A DNA stretch of 5,206 nucleotides from positions 1 through 5,206 of the forward strand of contig NZ_QUEM01000066.1 in the NCBI RefSeq assembly GCF_003477995.1, read 5' to 3'. Each line of letters starts with the position of its first letter. Position 1 is the first letter of the stretch. Below, in pieces: positions 1 to 4,701 of this stretch. The position numbers were made by a program, and so were the translations under genes. Source of the DNA: Bacteroides sp. OF04-15BH. Lineage in GTDB: Bacteria > Bacteroidota > Bacteroidia > Bacteroidales > Bacteroidaceae. Below the pieces are notes generated by a model that was not told where the DNA came from, did no database searches, and was given only the letters and a program-made list of their open reading frames with translations.

Positions 1-75
1 GCATCCTACCTCAAAATTACACCCGTACACATGAGCCGAATCAGACGCAAGCAAAGCTTTGACAACAAAAAATAA
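1..75 (+). CDS. C-terminal end of a probable Crp/Fnr-family transcription regulator (partial)
   Basis: Frame 1 is open from the window edge to a TAA at 73-75 and encodes 24 residues, beginning ASYLKITPVHMSRIRRK and ending in NKK. The pattern 'xSYLxITPxxxSRIRRK' is what the recognition helix of the helix-turn-helix at the end of Bacteroidetes Crp/Fnr regulators looks like: a Tyr-Leu-x-Ile-Thr turn, then Ser-Arg-Ile-Arg at the DNA-contacting helix, a few residues before the stop. Proteins of this family carry an N-terminal cyclic-nucleotide-type beta barrel and act as dimeric DNA-binding regulators; that part lies outside the window. The gene runs in the same direction as the lipoprotein gene 155 bases downstream, but a promoter in between suggests separate transcription. 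The assignment rests on a short motif only. It could be another HTH protein, or a chance open frame. Confidence 0.6.
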   Translation, partial: ASYLKITPVHMSRIRRKQSFDNKK

Positions 76-147
76 ACATAGGTTTAGAAATTTACATTCA
101 TAACAATATTCCAAGAGTATCTTAATCTGCCAAAGGATTCTTCTTTT

Positions 148-166
148 TATCTTTGTCTTATCTTTG
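148..166 (+). promoter_or_regulatory. Tandem Bacteroides -7 boxes upstream of the lipoprotein gene
   Basis: TATCTTTG occurs twice, at 148-155 and 159-166, with an 11-base period. Each copy matches the Bacteroides -7 consensus TAnnTTTG exactly. No good -33 TTTG lies 19-21 bases upstream of either, so the promoter is supported by the -7 element alone. It would give a leader of roughly 55-70 bases that is rich in A and ends in AAAAAAGAGAAT before the ATG at 231, the usual A-rich loading context of this phylum. Two boxes one helical turn apart could be two start sites or one repeated element. Confidence 0.45.
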
Positions 167-230
167 GTTGGTTCAACGAAGAGACAAAATAAAGATTGAA
201 TGAGTTAAACAAGAGATTAAAAAAGAGAAT

Positions 231-641
231 ATGAAAACAAAAGAAATTCTTGGAATACTTATGCTATTCCTCTGTACATTCAGTTTTATAAGCTGCGACG
301 ATGATAATGAACAGACAAATGAATTAACCCCCGAAGCACTTTATCAGACTTCATGGCGTGGAACAGGACATTGTGAAGCTTGGGCAGTACAAAATATGGG
401 GGTCGGTATGCAATTTGTAGATACTCGGAAAGGGAAAGTAAATTGGGAAGGTTACGATGAAATTGATATTACTTATACAATAGAAGGGAAATATATCACA
501 TTTAATAGCAATGCTTTATATTTGGGGGGAGCCCCTTGGATTATCAAAAGCTATACCCAAAAACATATAACCATTATACAGAATGAAATTAGTCCAGATA
601 AAGAGAAAGTAGCTACAATTGAATTAGAGAAAATAGATTAA
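231..641 (+). CDS. Small surface-type lipoprotein, possibly lipocalin-like
   Basis: The 136-residue product starts with MKTKE and a hydrophobic stretch (about 6-20), then a lipobox FISC with the lipidated cysteine at 22, so it is a signal-peptidase II lipoprotein. Asp23, Asp24 and Asp25 directly follow the cysteine. In Bacteroidetes, acidic residues at this place act as the lipoprotein export signal that sends the protein to the outer face of the outer membrane, so surface exposure is likely by inference. The mature part is short (about 115 residues) with alternating beta-type segments (for example around 77-91 and 111-117) and a WRGTG motif near residue 42. This resembles small lipocalin-like or beta-barrel domains, but I do not recognise a specific family. 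The start is the only ATG before the signal peptide and has an A-rich leader. It is apparently monocistronic, preceded by tandem -7 boxes and followed by about 35 bases of untranslated sequence. Confidence 0.85.
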   Translation: MKTKEILGILMLFLCTFSFISCDDDNEQTNELTPEALYQTSWRGTGHCEAWAVQNMGVGMQFVDTRKGKVNWEGYDEIDITYTIEGKYITFNSNALYLGGAPWIIKSYTQKHITIIQNEISPDKEKVATIELEKID

Positions 642-675
642 ACTGAATCATAGGAACATTAAGTTGCATAAATGT

Positions 676-886
676 ATGCTACAACAAAACAAAGAGAACC
701 GTGAGATTCGCAAATTGAGCAAAGAAAGGATGAAAGAACATATAAATACCTTGTAAACAAAGGGAAAATGCAGATTCATCTAATATTCCTTTATGTGCTA
801 TTATCGGGCTGGTCTATGTGCTGAAATACAAGGAAAAGAGATTCACCTTGTTCTCTTACATAGGATTGGTTATTGGGATAGGATGA
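676..886 (+). pseudogene. Possible broken gene for a small membrane protein
   Basis: Two protein-like pieces lie in different frames. From 676 an ATG opens a 26-residue frame beginning MLQQNKENREIRKLSKERMK, strongly charged and helix-like, which stops at 754-756. From 746 another frame is open to the TGA at 884-886. It has no ATG, yet reads as a plausible membrane protein: a hydrophobic segment (PLCAIIGLVYVL), a basic turn (KYKEKRF), then a second hydrophobic segment ending VIGIG. The codon at 761-763 is AGG followed by GAA AAT GCA; a single base change would make it ATG GAA AAT GCA. Readings that fit are one gene split by a frameshift near 740-760, or a 41-codon gene that has lost its start or uses an unusual one. 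The final TGA overlaps the next gene's ATG as ATGA. The function is unknown, and chance hydrophobicity in AT-rich DNA is a real alternative. Confidence 0.28.
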
Positions 887-1146
887 GCAATTTATATGCT
901 ACTGATAATAAGGTCAATGTAAATCAAAGTAATATGAAACTGAAATATATATTGAATGCTATAATATTTGTTTTGGCATTATCTTTTTTGTCTATGTGTA
1001 TATTTAAGACTACAGAGTTAAGTTTAAAATGTATGCAATTTGCTGTATCTATCTCCTGTATAGGAGCAATGTTTTCTACAAAAAGATATAGATACATATT
1101 TGCATCTATTGCTTTAATCATTATAGGAATATCTTTTTTACTTTAG
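883..1146 (+). CDS. Hypothetical small integral membrane protein
   Basis: The 87-residue product is mostly hydrophobic. Predicted membrane segments lie at about 22-41, 50-65 and 71-87, with a basic loop TKRYRY between the last two and the C-terminus inside the membrane segment. No family is recognised. The frame is open further up to an ATG at 793, but I prefer 883: the longer N-terminus is unremarkable and polar, while the other frame over 785-883 reads as a much better membrane protein and its TGA overlaps the ATG at 883 (ATGA), a translational-coupling arrangement. A third candidate is the ATG at 934 (MKLKYIL...), which has an A-rich leader and starts right at the first hydrophobic segment (71 residues). 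Codon use is AT-rich like the lipoprotein region and unlike the mobilization genes, so it probably belongs to the left neighbourhood and not to the mobilization operon. Confidence is moderate that it is a gene and low for the exact start. Confidence 0.48.
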   Translation: MSNLYATDNKVNVNQSNMKLKYILNAIIFVLALSFLSMCIFKTTELSLKCMQFAVSISCIGAMFSTKRYRYIFASIALIIIGISFLL

Positions 1147-1340
1147 ATGTCCATAATAACGATAATGATTTGATTGTTGCTAATGTCTTCATAATAGCAT
1201 CTGTCAAGTATATTTACTTCAGCAAACGCCCCCGTAGGTGCAGTTCCTATTCACAATTAAATCATTGCCTAATCATCATCCAAACAATTCAGCGGATTGG
1301 GGATTTTGGGCTTTTCAAATTAGACTATCCGCAAATATAG
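1147..1340. other. Intergenic region at the junction between AT-rich and mobilization DNA
   Basis: No gene is supported here. On the plus strand one frame is open from about 1092 to a TAG near 1338 but has no start codon. On the minus strand a 35-codon open stretch ends at 1143-1145, also with no upstream start. A weak 6-base inverted repeat (GCGGAT 1292-1297, ATCCGC 1327-1332) flanks the right half. Base composition changes from AT-rich on the left to visibly GC-richer beyond the terminator at 1341-1378, so an element boundary could lie here. No duplicated attachment sequence can be recognised with one end only. Confidence 0.4.
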
Positions 1341-1378
1341 AAAAAGTGCAATACACCACGAAGATGCACTGCACTTTT
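1341..1378 (-). terminator. Rho-independent terminator of the mobilization operon
   Basis: Arms at 1342-1357 and 1363-1378 enclose a 5-base loop (ACGAA on the plus strand, UUCGU in the minus-strand RNA). Read as minus-strand RNA, all 16 positions pair: 13 Watson-Crick and 3 G-U. Read as plus-strand RNA, the same three positions become A-C mismatches. The nine pairs farthest from the loop (AAAAGTGCA/TGCACTTTT) are perfect in both directions. The minus-strand RNA continues with a run of five U. The hairpin starts 56 bases after the stop codon of the last mobilization gene. The wobble pattern shows that the structure is kept for minus-strand transcripts; the A-flanked lower stem could still give some termination of plus-strand transcripts from the left. 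Confidence 0.85.
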
Positions 1379-1434
1379 CTCCATATATTGGGTGGGCTTT
1401 AACATTTACAGTTTGTATCCCTTGTTTTCCCGGT

Positions 1435-2154
1435 TTATGGCTTGCCCAGTCGGTTGGCTTCCTTTTTCAACCGCTCGGCTTGTTCATTGAGCAGCCTTGC
1501 ACGCTCCAACGCTTCCGCCTGCTTCCTACTGCGGTATTCAAAATCCGTCACCGAATCAGTCAAGTTTTGGATGAAAACGTTATCCCGTTCCCTACTGAAA
1601 TTCGTTTCCAGCAAATCAAGGCAGTCCCCGTCCGCTTCCCCTTTCATCAGAATGTAGCGGTATTTCATATCGTTGTCCTGCAACTGCTGCATCCGTCCAG
1701 CCAAATGGATATTCAGGAACAAGGAAACGAAACAGATAACCAGCCCTGCCAAAAAGAGAAGCAGTTTCGGACGCAACAAACCGCTTATCCGCTGGGACAG
1801 CGATGCTGGTTCGGTTTCCGCTTTTTCAGTTGTGCGTTCCTTATGGTAAGAATCCAACGCATCCAGCATTTCTTTCAGACAACGGTAGGTAGCCGTTACA
1901 AATTTTCTCACTTCTCCTATGGATTGCTGCTGCTCCTGTTCCGTATTCTTTATGTCGGCAAGTTGGCTTTGGATAGCCTGCAATTCCTTTTCGGGAACAG
2001 CCGGATTATTGTGCAGTTCCGACAATGCCTGTTCGATTGCGTTCAGCCTTTCGATAGTTTCTTCCCGACTGGCTGGCGTTACCTGTGCTTCCTGCTTCTC
2101 TTTCAGTTCAGTAACCATTGAGAGAAGCCCCTCTAAAATCAAATTTTCCTCCAT
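1435..2154 (-). CDS. Coiled-coil, single-membrane-segment protein of the mobilization operon
   Basis: This 239-residue protein has no recognised catalytic domain. Residues 1-105 are rich in Glu, Gln, Lys and Leu with heptad-like spacing (about 30-75 is the clearest coiled coil). A short polar linker leads to one strong membrane segment at about 130-150. After it come a hydrophilic part and a second helical region at 207-235 (KQAEALERARLLNEQAERLK). It starts 4 bases after the relaxase stop codon, so the two are surely co-transcribed and probably translationally coupled; its stop is followed by the operon terminator. Small membrane/coiled-coil proteins beside relaxases (MbeB/MobB-like proteins in other systems) stabilise the relaxosome or tether it to the membrane and the coupling protein. 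A similar role here is an inference from position and architecture, not from sequence similarity. The ATG at 2154 is preceded by the purine-rich end of the relaxase gene, which may act as its ribosome-loading leader. Confidence 0.8.
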   Translation of the reverse strand: MEENLILEGLLSMVTELKEKQEAQVTPASREETIERLNAIEQALSELHNNPAVPEKELQAIQSQLADIKNTEQEQQQSIGEVRKFVTATYRCLKEMLDALDSYHKERTTEKAETEPASLSQRISGLLRPKLLLFLAGLVICFVSLFLNIHLAGRMQQLQDNDMKYRYILMKGEADGDCLDLLETNFSRERDNVFIQNLTDSVTDFEYRSRKQAEALERARLLNEQAERLKKEANRLGKP

Positions 2155-2158
2155 GTAT

Positions 2159-3079
2159 TTACAATTTAAGTTGTTTTTTCTTTTTCTTCTTCTTTCTCAA
2201 ATTAAAATTAGGTTCTTCATCCACTGGGGGAGAAGAAGCGGAAAACAGACCGAGCGAACCAGTTATCAACGGACTGTCAGCCTTGCCCGGTACAGGTGCT
2301 TGTTCCCGAACGGGCGCGAAAGTTGTTTGCCGTTGGCTTCCGGCAACATTCATTCCTGCATACCCGAAACATTTGTCCAGTTTGGAAAAACTGAAACTCC
2401 GGTCTATCTCCGAACCCTTGAACGTGTATTCACCTTTGGAAAAGGATATGCCCTGTATCTCGTCGGTCTGTCCCTTTCGTTTGAACCGGACGGTAATACC
2501 CTTTTCTGCTAACCGCTCCTGTAACTGCTGCCAGTTACGGGATTTGCCGATTTCGTTCTTCACAGCCGTGTAAATCTCGTATTTCGACTTGTCCGGCTCT
2601 TTCAGTCGGTGCTGCTTTACCTGTTCTTTTCCACCAGCGAAATAAAGCCCGTGTTTGGCTTTCAGCTTCTTGCATACCTGTTCGTTACGGTACATATCGT
2701 TCCTGTCCGAAATGGTCTTGCCGTTATTGTCTATGCGGTTGAACACGATATGCACGTGCGGATGTTCCCGGTCTTGATGACGCACGATGATATACTGCGT
2801 ATTGGTGATTTTCATTTCACGCATATACTCCTGCGCAAGCTGTACCATCTTCCCGTCTGTCAATTTGGGCGCATCCACTGTCGAATAACTTAACGCAATA
2901 TGTCCGACAGGCTTCTTCAAATCGGGATTCATCCCGGTCTGCATACAGAAGCTGCGGATTATATCACCCCGGCTTTCAGTCAGAACCCCGTCCGCATGAA
3001 GCAAAACCGCCTGCTCCTTGCCGAGCACATAGTTCACACAGCCCTTAAAACCGCTTCCCTTTTTTATTTTTCCAATCAT
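2159..3079 (-). CDS. Mobilization relaxase (Relaxase/Mobilisation nuclease domain, MOBP-like)
   Basis: The 306-residue protein would cut one strand at oriT, stay bound to the 5' end through a tyrosine, and lead the strand into the recipient. Motif I is seen at the N-terminus (GFKGCVNYVLG), with Tyr17 the likely nucleophile. The metal-binding histidine motif is complete: HQDREHPHVHIVFNR at 101-115, with His101, Asp103, His106, His108 and His110, followed by the usual NxxxxISD...R stretch (Asn114, Asp125, Arg131). The nuclease domain fills about 1-243. Residues 245-293 are a low-complexity Pro/Ser/Glu linker, and the protein ends in a basic tail with seven consecutive lysines (295-301). At 306 residues it is a short relaxase with no primase or helicase domain, which fits separate ATPase and primase genes upstream. 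The start lies inside mobC (35-base overlap), so translation is probably coupled; MIGKIKKGSGF is the normal beginning of such proteins. Confidence 0.95.
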   Translation of the reverse strand: MIGKIKKGSGFKGCVNYVLGKEQAVLLHADGVLTESRGDIIRSFCMQTGMNPDLKKPVGHIALSYSTVDAPKLTDGKMVQLAQEYMREMKITNTQYIIVRHQDREHPHVHIVFNRIDNNGKTISDRNDMYRNEQVCKKLKAKHGLYFAGGKEQVKQHRLKEPDKSKYEIYTAVKNEIGKSRNWQQLQERLAEKGITVRFKRKGQTDEIQGISFSKGEYTFKGSEIDRSFSFSKLDKCFGYAGMNVAGSQRQTTFAPVREQAPVPGKADSPLITGSLGLFSASSPPVDEEPNFNLRKKKKKKKQLKL

Positions 3080-3428
3080 CCGACAAATGGTTTATGATTC
3101 CAATAATCCTGTTTTTGAGCTTCACCAGTTCCACCGCCACCAGTGCGAAACCTCCGGCATTCGCCCGGTGCGCCAACTGGTTGATGTTGTTGGCTTCCCC
3201 TGCCAGTTTGCGGATGGTGTCCGCATCCTGCCTGTTCAGCCGGGGTATGACCTCTGCCGAAACAACCGCCTGCCTTACATACTCACTGACACGCAACCCG
3301 GCTTCCCCGGCTCGCTTCCTGATGGCGTAATACTGCAACTCGGTCAGTTTCGTACTGACAACCCGTTGCTGCTTCTCTATCCGTTTCTTTGCCGGACGTC
3401 CCCCCGGCTTGTCCTTTATACTCGTCAT
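3045..3428 (-). CDS. mobC: MobC-type relaxosome accessory protein
   Basis: The 127-residue basic protein has a charged N-terminus (KPGGRPAKKR, 7-16), a ribbon-helix-helix-like DNA-binding region at about 22-60 (strand around VVSTKLT, helices YYAIRKRAGEAG and VSEYVRQAVVS), and the MobC signature LAGEANNINQLAHRANAGG at 75-93, followed by a C-terminal helix. MobC proteins bind oriT, locally open the DNA and help the relaxase nick it. The gene stands directly in front of the relaxase and overlaps its start by 35 bases, the common order in Bacteroides mobilizable elements. The 145 bases in front of it hold two hairpins that are the best candidate for its binding site. The ATG at 3428 has an A-rich leader (ACGTAAAAAACC), and no earlier in-frame ATG was seen. 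Confidence 0.92.
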   Translation of the reverse strand: MTSIKDKPGGRPAKKRIEKQQRVVSTKLTELQYYAIRKRAGEAGLRVSEYVRQAVVSAEVIPRLNRQDADTIRKLAGEANNINQLAHRANAGGFALVAVELVKLKNRIIGIINHLSDDWKNKKGKRF

Positions 3429-3482
3429 GGTTTTTTACGTTTGAATGGTGTCTTAAAAATTGCGACCAACGGGAGAAATTTT

Positions 3483-3534
3483 CTTTGCGGTGAGCAAAGC
3501 AAGGTAGTTTCGGTTTACCGAAACATAACCTTGC
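3483..3534. other. Candidate origin of transfer (two adjacent hairpins upstream of mobC)
   Basis: The 145-base gap between the primase-like gene and mobC holds two inverted repeats side by side. The first is CTTTGC (3483-3488), loop GGTGA, GCAAAG (3494-3499). The second has left arm GCAAGGT-A-GTTTCGG (3499-3513), loop TTTA, and right arm CCGAAAC-AT-AACCTTGC (3518-3534): two 7-8 base-pair blocks separated by a small asymmetric internal loop. Neither is followed by a T-run in either direction, which argues against a terminator. oriT sites of MOBP-type systems typically lie just upstream of mobC/relaxase genes and have an inverted repeat next to the nick site. The nick position cannot be read from the sequence. 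Alternative: an operator for autoregulation by MobC. Confidence 0.55.
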
Positions 3535-3573
3535 TCTCCAAATAAACCGCCAGCCGTTGATAGTCCTGCCGGA

Positions 3574-4539
3574 TTAAATGCCCCTGCCTCTCTTTTGTCT
3601 TGGGGCGGCACGTTGTCCGGTTTCCTGCTTCGTTTCCTGCACTTGGCTGGCTTCGTTTTTCTGTTCCTGCTTCCTGCCGCACAGGTAATCGTTCAAGTCC
3701 GAATATCCCCTGTAATTGTGTGAGAAGTCACGTACACGGTAGGAGTATTCCAACTCGATATCCCGTGTCGCTTCATATCCAGCCTTGTCATTGTCAAGCA
3801 TACAGTGGATGCGTTCATACAGGGACATCACGTCAAGGGCTTTCGACACATTGGCGGTAGAGTTAAGAATGACATAATCCTGCCTGTCAAGGTCGGGCAT
3901 GGTCGGACAGTTCCTCATGCGGAGCGTAAGGAAAGAGAGGTAGTCCATGAAACCCTCGAACACCAGACATTTCTCTCTCGGCTCTCCCTGCTGCCGTATA
4001 TGGGTGATGTCTTTCGGGGCGATGCAGCCTTTGAAAAAAGAGTTGCGCACCTCATAACCTCCTGTCATGTTCGGGAAACCGATAGCGAAGAACGGTCTGC
4101 CGTTATTGGTAAAATGGAGTTCCTTACATTCTCTCTTTGCCAGTTCGATATTGATACCCCGTCCCTGCAAGTAACGGAGCAATGCCGGATGGGTAAGGTC
4201 ACGGACTTCCAAATGCTGGAAACTCGGTTCTTTCCTACGCTGGGGAAAAGAAAAACTGACCGGACGGATGTGCGGTGTCTGTTCCGCTATCCGGTTTAAA
4301 AGGTATGGCAAGCTGTCTGAACAATAGAGTTCCTTTGCCAGTGCGATGAGGTTGCCGCCCTTGCCTGCGCCAAAGTCATACCAAAGGTTGCGGTCAGTGT
4401 TCACCTTGAAAGACGGTTCGTGTTCCTCCCTTAACGGTGATTTGTACCATAAACCGTTACCCTGCTGTTTGACAGGAGAGTAACCTAAACTGTGCAGATA
4501 GTCTGCGATGGGTATTTGTTTCACATCTTCGATGTTCAT
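3574..4539 (-). CDS. Primase-like protein with zinc-less CHC2-like domain and Toprim domain
   Basis: The 321-residue protein resembles the small primases carried by Bacteroides mobile elements. Residues 28-72 align with the CHC2 zinc-ribbon fold of DnaG-type primases (SPLREEHEPSF for CPFHxxxxPSF, then DFGAGKGGNLIALA for CFGCGxxGxAI), but the positions of the four zinc ligands are Ser34, Arg37, Asp55 and Ala58. A Toprim domain follows at about 190-255: EGFMDYLSF with the catalytic Glu195, and the metal-binding LDNDKAG with Asp249 and Asp251. Residues 290-321 are a Gln/Glu/Lys-rich, probably disordered tail ending in basic residues (RQKRGRG). It probably makes primers for replication of the element or for the complementary strand after transfer; this is inferred from domains and from its place after a RepA-like ATPase. 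The ATG at 4539 follows an A-rich leader; an overlapping out-of-frame ATG lies 5 bases upstream. Confidence 0.88.
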   Translation of the reverse strand: MNIEDVKQIPIADYLHSLGYSPVKQQGNGLWYKSPLREEHEPSFKVNTDRNLWYDFGAGKGGNLIALAKELYCSDSLPYLLNRIAEQTPHIRPVSFSFPQRRKEPSFQHLEVRDLTHPALLRYLQGRGINIELAKRECKELHFTNNGRPFFAIGFPNMTGGYEVRNSFFKGCIAPKDITHIRQQGEPREKCLVFEGFMDYLSFLTLRMRNCPTMPDLDRQDYVILNSTANVSKALDVMSLYERIHCMLDNDKAGYEATRDIELEYSYRVRDFSHNYRGYSDLNDYLCGRKQEQKNEASQVQETKQETGQRAAPRQKRGRGI

Positions 4540-4589
4540 AACATTTTCTTTTTGGGGATAAAAAAATAGTTGAAAAGTGCACCAGTCCT

Positions 4590-4691
4590 GTTTAGTCCGT
4601 TATATATACACCCGTACCATACTAAACCTGCCTGTTCCGATACTGGGAAATAGTAAGTCCGTTCCTCTTGTATATACACCCGGACTAAACC
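4590..4691. repeat. Two-unit repeat with competing inverted repeats between helicase and primase genes
   Basis: The gap 4540-4701 holds two related units, at 4594-4628 and 4656-4691, about 62 bases apart. Both contain AGTCCGTT, then TATATACACCCG, then ACTAAACC, in that order, with different short inserts (7 extra bases before TATATA in the second, about 6 extra before ACTAAACC in the first). Inverted pairs overlap these: GTTTAGTCCG 4590-4599 with CGGACTAAAC 4681-4690 (10 perfect), GTTTAGT 4590-4596 with ACTAAAC 4621-4627, and AGTCCG 4656-4661 with CGGACT 4681-4686. These pairings exclude one another. The second unit also holds a 10-base palindrome TGTATATACA (4669-4678). The place next to a RepA-like ATPase gene suggests iterons of a replication origin or protein-binding operators; alternative hairpins in the leader RNA of the primase gene are another reading. 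Confidence 0.6.
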
Positions 4692-4701
4692 AAACTGACT
4701 T

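Noticed and set aside
18..28. TACACCCGTAC shared with the repeat at 4607-4617
   Set aside because: An 11-base match is expected by chance in a window this size, and it falls inside the regulator coding end.
663..685. Hairpin GTTGCATA/TATG-CTA-CAAC after the lipoprotein gene as terminator
   Set aside because: Short, bulged and not followed by a T-run on the plus strand.
924..1121. 65-residue minus-strand frame opposite the small membrane protein
   Set aside because: AT-rich shadow frame with no leader; the plus-strand frame has clear membrane segments and a coupled start.
1092..1340. Plus-strand frame of about 81 codons ending at a TAG near 1338
   Set aside because: No start codon anywhere in it and an unremarkable, Ile/Asn/Tyr-rich translation.
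2159..2185. Programmed frameshift from the relaxase into the membrane-protein gene at the AAAAAAC run
   Set aside because: The heptamer is not in the frame required for a -1 slip, and the downstream gene lies in the other shifted frame with its own ATG.
1442..2573. Plus-strand reading frames over the membrane-protein and relaxase genes (1442-1657, 1480-2121, 1919-2512, 2118-2573)
   Set aside because: They lie opposite well-supported minus-strand genes, have Cys/Ser/Phe-rich low-quality translations, no leaders, and overlap one another.
2609..3545. Plus-strand reading frames opposite relaxase and mobC (2609-2893, 2900-3097, 3087-3545, 3094-3330)
   Set aside because: Antisense shadows of genes with clear family motifs; no independent evidence.
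3600..4299. Plus-strand reading frames opposite the primase-like gene (3600-3860, 3805-4299)
   Set aside because: Antisense shadows; the minus-strand frame carries conserved Toprim motifs.
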